Positions 1 through 8,636 are shown, counted from the first letter of the stretch. The stretch is DNA of 26,246 nucleotides from Funneliformis mosseae (GCA_910592005.1 CAJVPP010000792.1:1-26246); one strand, 5' to 3'. Numbers and translations: made by a program. Notes: a model not told the origin generated them from the sequence alone.

Positions 1-714
1 GATTATCCGGTTATCCATTCATAGTTGGTGATAATCGATTAAATGACCAACTAACCGGTCAATATTTTCGTCTAATCAGTTGGTCAAATCCGGATGATTT
101 GACTACGGATTGAACGATTCGGATCTCTAACTCATTTTCAATGGTCAATGAGGTGAATGTATGTGCCAATGTTTTATGTCTAAAAATCTCATAAATATAC
201 ACTTTTCTTATTAAGACATTACGAATTGACGTATGATTTTTTATTAAAGAGTTTTAAATTACTCAATTAATTTTTCCATCAATGCCTCAAGAATTTCATA
301 GTTTGCGTGCAGTGCGTGCTTTTCTTCGAGTTTTTTCTCGGATTGAAAGATTTTGTTGTGAAATTGGAGTAAACTCCATTTGTGAAAATTGAAAATTTTT
401 CTGTTTCAGAATTTTATTACGGGTTTAACTATCCTTCATAACATGTCTGATCACACAAAAAATATGGTTCTGGTTGTAATATTGATCACCCAATAGAATT
501 CGATGTTATGTCACGTCACGCGTGTTACACAATCATTTAAACATTTCAAAATTCACCAAATATAAAATCAATTGATGTTACACTAAAATGTTTTATGTGA
601 AATTATGCAACAATAATTATATACCATATTTGGTAAGTTATTTAATTCAACACCGCAATCAAAAATAGGAACATAGATTTGGAGTACAAAGATTTAATAT
701 AACTGCTGCTCTTT
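1..714. other. intergenic DNA with possible repeat end at left edge
   Basis: No gene is visible. The first 130 bases are less AT-rich than the rest and carry GACCAACT (45-52) facing AGTTGGTC (78-85), plus CCGGTTATCC and CCGGATGATT-type words. This looks like the edge of a dispersed repeat or MITE cut by the window, but I cannot confirm it. From about 600 on, the sequence is the promoter side of the first ubiquitin-ART copy. Confidence 0.35.
654..675 (+). promoter_or_regulatory. upstream block shared with the 4477 paralogue
   Basis: The block GCAATCAAAAATAGGAACAT recurs in front of the copy at 4477 (about 4323-4343), at a similar distance from the start codon. In both copies a pyrimidine-rich stretch ending in CAG (723-726 and 4466-4469) then precedes the ATG by a few bases, which suggests a 5'-UTR intron acceptor. 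The block could be a promoter element or simply sequence kept from a recent duplication. Confidence 0.4.
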
Positions 715-732
715 TTGTTTTCACAGCTCATC

Positions 733-1803
733 ATGTCAAACCCCATTTTAGCCGCAACACTTAGTGCTATTACAAATCAGAATATTATTACTTATGACGA
801 CTATTTAAAGGGTAATGGAGGTTATTGCAATGAATTGGATCAAAAGTCTCTTCATCAGTCTTATTTAGTCGGTGGTAGGGTACCTTACGCTGGAGTAAGA
901 TTAAATGGATTATGCGAAGGTGGACAATTATTCATTAAAAATTTATCTGGTATAACTATAACATTGGAAGTCAAATTTACTATGACAATTGACCTAGTAA
1001 AATCATTAATTCAAGATAGGGAACAGACCAGCAAGGATTAATTTTTGCTGGTAAAGAACTAAAAGATGGACGTACTTTGAATGAATATAATATAGAAAAG
1101 GAATCGACCTTACATTTAGTATCGAGATTGAGAGGTGGTGGCGGAAGGTTCACTAGAATTAACAGTTATGATCAAAGAGCTTTGTTCAACAGTCCCACTT
1201 TATATCTTCCTCATAATCATCTTGCTCCAAGATTCGATTATGATTTTACAAATATACATGATTATTGGAGGTCTTTGTACGAGGAAATATTAAATATAGA
1301 CGTCCTTGTGGTTGGAAAAGAATCGCCCTTAATGTTCTTGACAAATATGAAGATAATATTTGGCTTGGCGTTGACGATAGATACTCTTTAACAAGTTCGG
1401 TACAAAATGAATGGCCAGGTATAATTGCATTTTTAAACAAAAATTATTTGTCATTTATTCCTATATATTAATTTAAAAATTTTTTTTTTACTTCAAAGTT
1501 TCTTATCATGGAACTGCCAAACATAATTGTAAATCAATTGCTGAAGAAGGTTATGATTTGTGTAAATGTAAACGATTCATATTTGGACATGGAATTTATT
1601 CAACACCAGATATTAACGTCGCATCTACATAAGCTACTAAATTCACTCATGAGGGATATAGATATAAAGTTGTATTTCAAAATCGAGTTAACCCAAATAA
1701 TTTAGTTAGGCTTACAAAGAAAGAAACTGATGTTGGTGAATATTGGATTTCGCCAAAATGGGGCAGATTTACGTCCTTATGGTATCTGTATTAAGAAAAT
1801 TTA
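733..1803 (+). pseudogene. ubiquitin-ADP-ribosyltransferase fusion, copy 1, frameshifted
   Basis: This copy aligns throughout with the intact gene at 4477. The start ATG at 733 is chosen because MSN(P)x[18 protein letters not shown] matches the intact copy. The order is N-terminal region, one LVGG motif, ubiquitin domain (TITLEVK..., [25 protein letters not shown]), linker ([24 protein letters not shown]), intron 1419-1498, and ART exon from 1499 ([44 protein letters not shown]). It is broken by a deletion of about 10 nt near 1023 inside the ubiquitin domain, a 1-nt loss near 1265-1300 in the linker, an in-frame TAA at 1630-1632 in the ART domain, and a frameshift near 1755 before the last residues. 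The catalytic motif residues are still readable, so inactivation looks recent. The intron donor and acceptor are intact. Confidence 0.85.
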
Positions 1804-1950
1804 ATTGGTTTATTTTATATTTATTATTTTTTATTTTTTTTTTATATTAAATATGTTAAGTAATAAATATTTGATTCGAACCTTCGATAAAAAAAAAAAA
1901 ATTGTAATTGAAAAAAAATATATTCGTAAAATGTATTAACGACTTATTTA

Positions 1951-2030
1951 AATGATATTGATTACGTTATTTTTTGTCCTACTTGCAAAGAAATAAGCTA
2001 GTTAATTTATTGGTAAAATTCACGTCTAAT
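1951..2030. repeat. intergenic repeat of the array (type A)
   Basis: GAT-AT-rich sequence followed by GATTACG...ATTTTTTGTCCTACTTG-AAAG recurs at about 3747-3789, again upstream of a decayed copy. The shared spacer shows that duplication units included flanking DNA and not only the coding part. Confidence 0.5.
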
Positions 2031-2505
2031 TTAGCTGGTGGTAAAGTACGCCGAAGGTAAAAGTTTCGGAATAAGTAAAGGTGGACAGTTATTCGTTTAA
2101 CATTAAATACTATGACCATTGACAAATTGGCCAATTAAAGGAAATCGATCTTACATTTAGCTATGAGATTAAGATGGAGGTGGAAACCCCATTTTATATT
2201 TCACTCTAATCATCTTGTTCCTGGATTTTCTATAGATAAGAATCGATTTAATGTTCTTTACAAATATGAAAATAATATTTGGCTTGATACCGCTATAGAC
2301 ACTCTTTAAAAAATTTATTATTTTCATTATTTACTCATATCTATTAATTTATTTTCTATACATGGAACTTCCTAGCATAATTGCTGATGATGGTTATTTT
2401 GATTCTTGTAATTAATTCAACACCAAATATTGATGTCGTATCAAGTTGTATAAGGAAGAACCTGGTTTTGGATTTCTCCAAACGGATCAGATTTACGTCC
2501 TTAAT
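2031..2505 (+). pseudogene. ubiquitin-ART fusion, copy 2, heavily decayed
   Basis: Short blocks follow the family order with many deletions and stops. They are an LVGG-like piece (TTAGCTGGTGGTAAAGT), KGGQLFV, a ubiquitin end (KEIDLTFS.E/RLR.GGG), linker pieces (SNHLVPGF, RFNVLYKYENNIWL), and the end of the intron. ART remnants close the copy: IIADDGYF.SC, STPNIDVVS, and a tail resembling ISPNGSDLRP. The unit is compressed to under half the length of an intact copy, and no reading frame survives. Confidence 0.7.
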
Positions 2506-2605
2506 TAGTTATTTTATTTTATAAAACTTTTTTAAATATGTTAAATATTAATCCGATATAAAAAAAAATTTTTTGTTCAAAACATGTAAATTGCTTTTAT
2601 CTATT

Positions 2606-2665
2606 GACGATCAATCAAAAACAGACAGATGGTTTAACCAAGGTGTTTCTTCAAAATGATAATGA
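2606..2665. repeat. intergenic repeat of the array (type B)
   Basis: GACGATCAAT followed by an A-rich stretch and GA(C)A..ATGGTTTA, then AAAATGATA, recurs at about 3709-3760. Both occurrences sit in front of family copies, so this is duplicated spacer DNA. Confidence 0.45.
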
Positions 2666-2674
2666 TTAAAAATT

Positions 2675-3079
2675 ATGTCAAATCCTCATTTAGCCGCAGA
2701 TTCAGCGCTGTTACAAATCAAAACATTATTACTTTTGATGATTATGTTTAATGAAAAAATGATGATAATAATTATTACGGCGAATTAGATCAAAAATTTC
2801 TTCATCAGTCTCATTTAGTCGGTGGTATGATACCTAGCGCCAAAGTAAATAGTTTCGGACTAAATGGATTAGGTCATGGATTGGATCATCGGTGGTAGGG
2901 TACCTAACGTTGAAGTAAGATTAAATGGATTAGGCAAAGGTGGACAATTATTCGTTAACGTTAAAACATTAACTGGTAAAACCATAACATTGGAAGTCAA
3001 ATCTACTATAACAATTTACAAATTAAAATCGTTAAGAAAGATTAATTTTTGCTGGTAACATATTAGAAGATGGACGTAA
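2675..3079 (+). pseudogene. ubiquitin-ART fusion, copy 3, 3'-truncated
   Basis: The copy starts at ATGTCAAATCC like copies 1 and 5. The N-terminal region, [15 protein letters not shown], a second (HR)WVGG-like motif repeat and the first half of the ubiquitin domain are recognisable. The segment TLTGKTITLEVKSTITI is closer to canonical ubiquitin here than in the intact copy. Frame breaks occur before 2760 and near 2870. Similarity stops abruptly after LEDGR (about 3079), where an unrelated, less AT-rich segment begins. The linker and ART exon are missing at this locus. Confidence 0.75.
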
Positions 3080-3482
3080 AGTTCATGCTCATCGGAGGTC
3101 GTATTGTCGAAGAGAACCACGAGTTTTGTAGTATGGAGGGAGAGCACTTACTGGATGAGGTCGAAGGCAAACTGGCAGAGTCAATCACGGTGGGTAACCA
3201 CAATTTCCGAGACCATTCCGCGACTTGTCCATTCCAATAAGGTCTTAAGTCCTGGTCGTTTGAAGTTGACACCTGAGCTGAGTTCATAGGTTGGGAATCA
3301 GGAGCTGAGGAGTTACTTCTGCCAATCAAGGTCCTCTTTTTGCTTGACACTAGAGAGCCCGAGCATAGAGGAATCCTTTTTTTGGTGGTGGTGGAGGTGG
3401 TGGTGGTGTTATCAGCATCTTGGGAAGTCAACTCTGGAAAAATGGAAGATATGTTGTAAAGGCGAGTACCAGAAGGAGACAT
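3063..3482 (-). pseudogene. N-terminal fragment of foreign gene, possibly Fanzor/TnpB-like
   Basis: An ORF of 139 codons starts at ATG 3482 and reads leftwards; its last few residues lie in the ubiquitin pseudogene at 3063-3079. It has a Ser/Thr-rich start (MSPSGTRLYNISSIFPEL), a run of Thr, and a basic KKR patch. It ends with RPYWNGQVAEWSRKLWLPT and NSWFSSTIRP. The region is visibly richer in G+C than its surroundings and its codon use differs. The (P)YWN...SxKLWLPT...D...NSWFS pattern reminds me of the N-terminus of eukaryotic TnpB-like Fanzor proteins, but no RuvC motif is present because the fragment ends first. It could instead be the start of another fungal transposon or host gene. It was probably inserted or translocated into the array, breaking copy 3. 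Confidence 0.45.
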
Positions 3483-3842
3483 TTTGTCAGTAATTTTTCA
3501 TTGCTTTAACCAACAACTGACGAACTGCCAAGTTTCTTAGTTGCTTGGTGTGTAATAGTAGTTTACGATTTACGATTTACGATTTATTTTTATATGATTT
3601 CATTGATAAGCATTATTAAGCAATTATTGCAACTGTATTACTAAGCAAAAAATTGTAACGGTAATAACGAAATCTACAAAAATATATACTGCGGAGAATT
3701 ACGCGACTGACGATCAATTGATTTGAGACAATGGTTTATTAAAAATGATATCATAAGATTACGCTAATTTTTTGTCCTACTTGAAAAGATTTAATAGGCT
3801 AATAAAGAAATAAAAATAAATTTTTAAGTAAGGTAACCTAAA
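3483..3842. other. spacer between foreign fragment and copy 4
   Basis: No gene is seen. The first part (3483-3700) is the upstream flank of the - strand fragment and has an imperfect inverted pair around 3505-3545 (CAACAACTGACGAAC... / ...TTAGTTGCTTGGTG). The second part repeats the array spacer types B (3709-3760) and A (3747-3789). Confidence 0.5.
3562..3586. repeat. TTTACGA tandem microrepeat
   Basis: Three consecutive TTTACGA units followed by TTTA lie in the spacer upstream of the fragment read at 3482. It is a 7-bp satellite with no sign of coding. Confidence 0.8.
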
Positions 3843-4165
3843 CGACATTTAGTATAGATGGCGGTAGTTCACTTTATATATTCATTCTAATCATCTTGAT
3901 ATTAAATATAAATGAAATAAATTTTGAACGAGGAAATTTAAAATATAAACGTATAAACGTCATTGTTGTTGAAATGAATTCGCTCTTAACATATGAAGAG
4001 CACTCTTCAACAAATTTAATATTGTTATTATCTAATAATTTATTGACTAATAATTTATTATGCAAATATAATTGATGATGATGGTTATTTTTGTGCGATT
4101 CTTGTTTGGGTATGGAATTTATTCAACATCAGATATTGCAATACATTCAAGCTTTTTTTTTTAAT
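3843..4165 (+). pseudogene. ubiquitin-ART fusion, copy 4, remnant
   Basis: A remnant starts at the ubiquitin C-terminus and linker junction (GGSSLYIHSNHLD). Linker pieces follow around 3925-4000 (RGNLKYKRINVIVV, then NSLLTYEE). ART pieces come last: ADDGYF (4070-4090) and a GYGIYSTSDIA-like stretch near 4110-4140. There are many stops and deletions and no surviving frame. Because the spacer repeats lie upstream of it, I count it as its own decayed unit rather than the displaced 3' half of copy 3. Confidence 0.6.
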
Positions 4166-4476
4166 TACAAAGGAAGCCACCAAACAAAGACTATTTTTTT
4201 AATTATTAATTAATTAGTAAATAATACCATATTTGGTTATTATTTTTTTTAATAAATTATCATTACCGTATATATCCAATTTATTAATTATTGATTCAAC
4301 GTCTGCCCAAATCTAGTTAACCTGCAATCAAAAATAGGAACATGGAATGGGAGCACAAAAAAAAAATACGATTTAAATATAGGCGTTTATTTTCCACGTA
4401 AAAAAAAAAATTTCATAAACAATTTTCATGTATAAAAACCTTTGTAACTGCCGCACTTTGTGCTTTACAGCTTACC

Positions 4477-5602
4477 ATGTCAAATCCCCTTTTAGCCGCA
4501 GCACTCAGTGCTATTACAAATCAGAATATTATTACTTATGACGACTATTTAAAGGGTAATGGAGGTTATTGTAATGAATTGGATCAAAATTCTCTACACC
4601 AATCTCATTTAGTTGGTGGTAAGGTACCTAAAGCTGAAGTTTCTCACCGTCAGCCTTATCTAGTTGGTCATAGTGCACCTACAGCCGAAAATTATTTCAC
4701 TCAATCTCATTTAGTAGGTGATAGTATGCCTAAAGTGATTTTCATTAAAACGTTAGGCGGCAAAACTATAACATTAAAGACAACATATGCTACGACAATC
4801 GATCAAATAAAATCGATAATTAGAGATAAGGAAGGTATATCAATAGATCAGCAACGATTAATTTTTGCTGGCAAACAACTAGAAGATGGACGTACTTTGA
4901 ATGACTACAATATAACAAAAGAATCGACCATATTTCTGGTATTGAGATTGAGAGGTGGCTGTCCCACTTTATATCTTCTTCCTAATCATCTTACTCCAAG
5001 ATTCGATTATGATTTTACAAATATAAACGACAACGGAAAAACTCACATGAGAGGAAAATTTGAATACAAACGCCCTTGTGGTTGGATGAGAATTGCTCTT
5101 AATGTTCTTAACAAGTATGAAAATAATGATTGGCTTGGTGCTGGCGTTAGAATACATATAATGAGTCCGGTACAAAATGAATGGCCAGGTATGATTACAT
5201 TTTTTTTTTTTTTATTAATCTTTTGTCATTATTTTATTTCTATTATATGTATTAACTTAAAATTTTCTTTAATTCGATAATTTCAAAGTTTCTTATCATG
5301 GTACTGCAAAGCATAATTGTAAATCAATTGCTGAGGAAGGTTATGATTTATGTAAGGGTAAACGATTCGCATTTGGGCATGGAATTTATTCAACACCAGA
5401 TATTGAAGTCGCAGCTATATATGCTACTGATTTCATTCATGAGGGACATAGATATAAAGTTGTATTTCAAAATCGGGTTAATCCAAATAATTTAGTTAGA
5501 GTTACAATGGAAAAAACTAGTGTTGGTGAATTTTGGATTTCACCAAGCGGATCAGACATTCGCCCTTATGGTATATGTATTAAGAAAGTCAATTTATTTT
5601 AA
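4477..5602 (+). CDS. ubiquitin-ADP-ribosyltransferase fusion protein, intact copy (341 aa)
   Basis: Two exons, 4477-5188 and 5289-5602, flank a 100-nt phase-1 intron with GT..AG ends. Joined they give 341 residues. The N-terminal part (1-85) carries [15 protein letters not shown] and three LVG(G/H/D) repeats (45-48, 62-65, 79-82). Residues 86-161 are ubiquitin, with equivalents of K6, K11, K27, K33, R42, I44, K48 and K63 kept; K29 is Ser and H68 is Phe. RLRGG is followed by Cys162. The linker (162-237) has [16 protein letters not shown] and WLG. The C-terminal domain (238-341) reads as a PARP-like ART: H241-G-T, GHGIY271STPD, VNPNNLV and GE318FWISP would be the H-Y-E triad. It may modify proteins with ADP-ribose at ubiquitin-related sites, or DUBs could cut after RGG. 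The domain assignments are pattern-based; the role is unknown. Confidence 0.85.
5189..5288 (+). other. conserved intron before the ART exon
   Basis: The intron starts GTATGATTAC and ends TTTCAAAG. It sits in the same codon (EWP|V) as the introns at 1419-1498 and 8114-8201. The boundary is supported because the joined exons keep frame in both intact genes. Unspliced, the frame runs on through a T-rich stretch to a stop at 5278-5280. Confidence 0.85.
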
Positions 5603-5829
5603 TTTATTGTTTAATTAATTATTCTAATCAATATGTGTAAATTGCACGAATCTGGCTTAGTTCCAGTGCTGTCAGACACAAATAAATCTTGTTATTTATC
5701 CCAAGAAAAAAAAAGAAATTGGGCACTTGATCAACCACACAAAAACTATAAACAGTAATTTCCATGGTAAAAAAAAAAATTTCCAAAAAAAAATTTCAGC
5801 CACAGCAATCAAAGATAACCTTATTTAAT
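5603..5829. other. spacer downstream of the intact copy
   Basis: AT-rich 3' flank. It includes a homopolymer-rich stretch (5705-5800) and an AGCAATCAAAGATAA word near 5803, a weak echo of the upstream block shared by copies 1 and 5. No gene is seen. Confidence 0.4.
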
Positions 5830-6360
5830 GCTTTGTGATAGGTACTAAAGTTTCAAGTTTCTGGACAATTATTATTCATTAAAACATTAAGTAACAATAG
5901 AAGCTGCAACTACCATGCAGTAATTGTTCACAAGACATTACCAAACCATCAACAACTTGAAGATGAACGTAGAATCGGTCAACATATGGTTTTGAGATCA
6001 AGAGATGAATTCATTCTAATCATGATTTGAATTTACAATATAAAATGATAATGGAACAACTTAAATACGAGAAAATTTTAAACGTTCCTTTTATTATGGT
6101 TACATTATAAAAACAGATGATTCCTACTATTTTCCATAATCAATTTATTTATTTTAGGTTTGTTATAATGGTACTGCCGAAGATGGTTTGTGTAAGGGTA
6201 AACAAATTTGTATCGATATCATCTGGTTACAACATTCATTTATGAAGGAGAAGAATCGTATTAGAAAATAAATCCAAATAAAATTACGAAGGAAGAAATT
6301 GGGAGTTGGTGAACGTTGGAATCGCCAACCGGAGCAGATTTGGTATCCGTATTAAAAACT
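5830..6360 (+). pseudogene. ubiquitin-ART fusion, copy 6, heavily decayed
   Basis: The remnant follows family order: VSGQLLFIKTLS, then a ubiquitin middle with QQLEDER and ..GQHMVLRSRDE. Linker pieces follow (FILIMI, IYNIKNDNGTT.IRENFKRSFYYG). The intron end is near 6160. An ART exon remnant comes next (CYNGTAEDGLCKGKQ, FIYEGEESY, NPNK, VGERWNRQPEQIWYPY). The active-site block around GHGIYST is lost and stops are frequent. It is clearly older than copy 1. Confidence 0.65.
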
Positions 6361-7059
6361 TTGAATTTTATTGGGTACTCTTGTCGTTTTTATTAAGTTT
6401 ATAACTTATAAATAAAAAACGTTTTCGAAACACGCGAATTCTCAGATTATTTAAACGTTCTTAAAGTCCAAAAAAATTGATGAATCCACCCAATAGAAAT
6501 TTTTTTTTTAATCACATACCTCTGCATGAGAGAATTACATATACAGATGACTAAGATTAAATGCAAATCCTCTTTAAATGACACGTTTAAATTTATTTTA
6601 ATCTATAACAGTTCATATCACAGGGAATTATAATATCAACAAAAAAAAAAAAAAAAAAATATGAAACGAAACTTTAAAAAAAAAAATACTCCTGCTTCCG
6701 TATAGATAAGAAATTTTAAGAACCAGGATTGAATCATTCCGTTCAAATGTATTAACCATTTTATACAAATCTTTTTCGAGATTAAAATCTACCTTTGAAA
6801 GGGTACCCCGTTCTGATAAAGTATACGCCAATTCCTTTTAGTTTTAGTGTCGCAATACCTATACGAATCACGAAGGAATAAAAAGCGATTTTCACATACA
6901 ATAAACACAAAAATGGAATTTTGTATTGCAAACTTTAAAGTAGAATCCTTGTTCAAATAAACAACCGTGAGAATATTTTGTACCTAAAGGGAATTTCATT
7001 TGGATATGATAAACGGACATAACGCTTAAAACTCCGATTTTTTTGCTTTAAATACTTGA

Positions 7060-7091
<32 letters not shown>

Positions 7092-7224
7092 CCCCTCCTC
7101 AATACTGTCTGATAAATTTTTTTTTGTTTTTTTTTTTTTTATATCTTTTTATTTTTTTATATCTTTTTATTCTCTTTCAATTTTTGAAAACCTCAAAATT
7201 TTTAAATCTCAAAGTAAACGAAAA
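6361..7224. other. spacer and promoter region of the 7225 gene
   Basis: About 860 nt without a credible gene. It holds several A or T runs (6640-6690, 7108-7165), an (AAT)n microsatellite at about 7061-7084, and a pyrimidine-rich stretch right up to the start codon, a common fungal promoter style. The - strand frame at 6628-6831 ends in a poly-Phe run from the A tract and is not convincing. Confidence 0.5.
7061..7086. repeat. (AAT)n microsatellite
   Basis: About eight consecutive AAT units are followed by an A run, upstream of the intact 7225 gene. It would be length-variable between strains. Confidence 0.8.
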
Positions 7225-8515
7225 ATGCCACCAGCATTTAATAGTCAAATTTTAGCTGCAGCAATTTCAGCTGTTTCAAAGAAATCGGTTATTTCTTATG
7301 AGGATTATAAAAACAAAACACTAGGAACAATAAATTATTTTGAATTAGATCAAAAAGTACTTCATCAAGCTCATTTAGTTGGTGGGCCCGTACAAACCTT
7401 TGGGGATGATGAATTTGATGATGATCCAAATATTGAATTCGTTTTACCAAATACAATTCTTCCATCTATCACTTACATTCCAAATTCCATCTTAATAAAT
7501 CAAAATGCCATTCAATCGATTATTAACAACAATAATCCTGATCAATCATCCGCTCAACCCATCTTAAACCTTGCCATGCCACCCGCCACATCCACCACCA
7601 CACCCGTTGAAAATCCTCCTCTTGAACCGACCATTGACCGTTCATTTCGTCAAATTCATGTAAGAACCTTGACGGGATTAACAATTGACTTATACCTTAA
7701 CAAATCTAATACAATACAAGACATTAAAAATAGAATTCAAGATAAGGAAGGCATACCACCAGACCAACAACGTCTGATTTATGCTGGTAAACAACTTGAA
7801 GACGGTCGTACTTTAGAAGATTATCTTATACAAAATGATACTACTTTACATTTAGTATTAAGATTAAGAGGTGGAGGTGATTCTCGTCTGTTCATCCACA
7901 CTCAACATCTTGATCCAGCATATGATTATGATTTCACTTATGTAAATGATAATGGAAGAACTTTTATGCGAGGTGACCACATTTATAAACGTCCTTGTGG
8001 TTGGAATAGAATCGCTCTCAATGTTCTCGACAAATATGATAATAATCTTTGGCTTGGGGTAGGTGGTGGTAAGAGAAGACATTCCACTGATTCCGTAAAG
8101 GATGAATGGCCAGGTAAACTTTTATCTTTATTATATTTATCCTTTTATTTTGTCTTTTAATAAATTGTACGTTTACCTTCTATTTTAAAACATTTTATTA
8201 GTTTCCTATCATGGCACCGCTAAATATAACTGTAATTCTATTGCTGACGATGGATTTCATTTTAGTAAAGGAAAGCGTTTCATGTTTGGACATGGAATTT
8301 ATTCTACACCTGATATTGACGTGGCTGCCAAATATGCAACTAAATTTACTTATGAAGAGAATAATTACAGAGTCGTTTTTCAAAATAGAGTTAATCCAAA
8401 TAATTTAGTTAGGCTTAAAAATGAAGAAACTGGATTTGGTGAATATTGGATTAGTCCTAATGGAGAAGATTTACGTCCTTATGGTATTTGTATCAAGAAA
8501 GATATATCTAGATAA
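7225..8515 (+). CDS. ubiquitin-ADP-ribosyltransferase fusion protein, divergent intact copy (400 aa)
   Basis: Exons 7225-8113 and 8202-8515 (intron 8114-8201, phase 1) give 400 residues. The N-terminus (1-54) has the family motif [18 protein letters not shown] and one HLVGG. Residues 55-141 form a family-unusual low-complexity spacer with an acidic run (DDEFDDD) and Asn, Pro and Thr. Ubiquitin spans 142-217: I44, R42, K48, H68 and RLRGG are kept, but the K6, K11 and K63 positions are Arg, Leu and Asn. Gly218 follows. The linker (218-296) holds [21 protein letters not shown] and WLG. The ART-like domain (297-400) has H300-G-T, GHGIY330[15 protein letters not shown] and GE377YWISP, then RPYGICIKK. 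This copy sits last in the array, has no close neighbour copy and looks the most constrained. It may be the ancestral locus. The enzymatic role is inferred, not proven. Confidence 0.88.
8114..8201 (+). other. intron before the ART exon of the 7225 gene
   Basis: Donor GTAAAC, acceptor ATTAG, phase 1. The joined codon gives EWPVSYHGT, as in the other copies. The shared position cleanly separates the ubiquitin-linker exon from the catalytic exon. Confidence 0.85.
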
Positions 8516-8630
8516 AGAAAAAAAAAAAGCAAATCTGCTACATTGTATTAATTTCTTCCTTTTTGTAATTTTTTGTAATTTCGTGTGATGTAATTATTTC
8601 TCTTTTTCTATTTATATGTATATATGTATA

Positions 8631-8636
8631 AATAAA
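8631..8636 (+). terminator. candidate polyadenylation signal
   Basis: AATAAA about 115 nt past the stop codon of the 7225 gene, followed by T/A-rich DNA. The distance is plausible for a fungal 3' end. The stop codons of the two convergent genes are only about 280 nt apart. Confidence 0.4.

Noticed and set aside
715..732. Earlier in-frame start MFSQLI for copy 1
   Set aside because: Homology with the intact copy begins at the ATG at 733, and a CAG acceptor-like site lies between the two starts.
3104..3289. 61-codon + frame in the less AT-rich insert
   Set aside because: Shadow of the - strand frame, with no sensible domain or start context.
3562..3586. TTTACGA repeats as a telomere-like repeat
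   Set aside because: Only three units and not the TTAGGG type; simple microsatellite.
6628..6831. 67-codon - frame ending in a Phe run
   Set aside because: The tail comes from an A tract and no family is recognised; a random frame in a spacer.
7864..8082. 72-codon - frame opposite the linker of the 7225 gene
   Set aside because: Mirror of conserved coding sequence; the same mirror frame appears opposite the 4477 gene (4969-5175).
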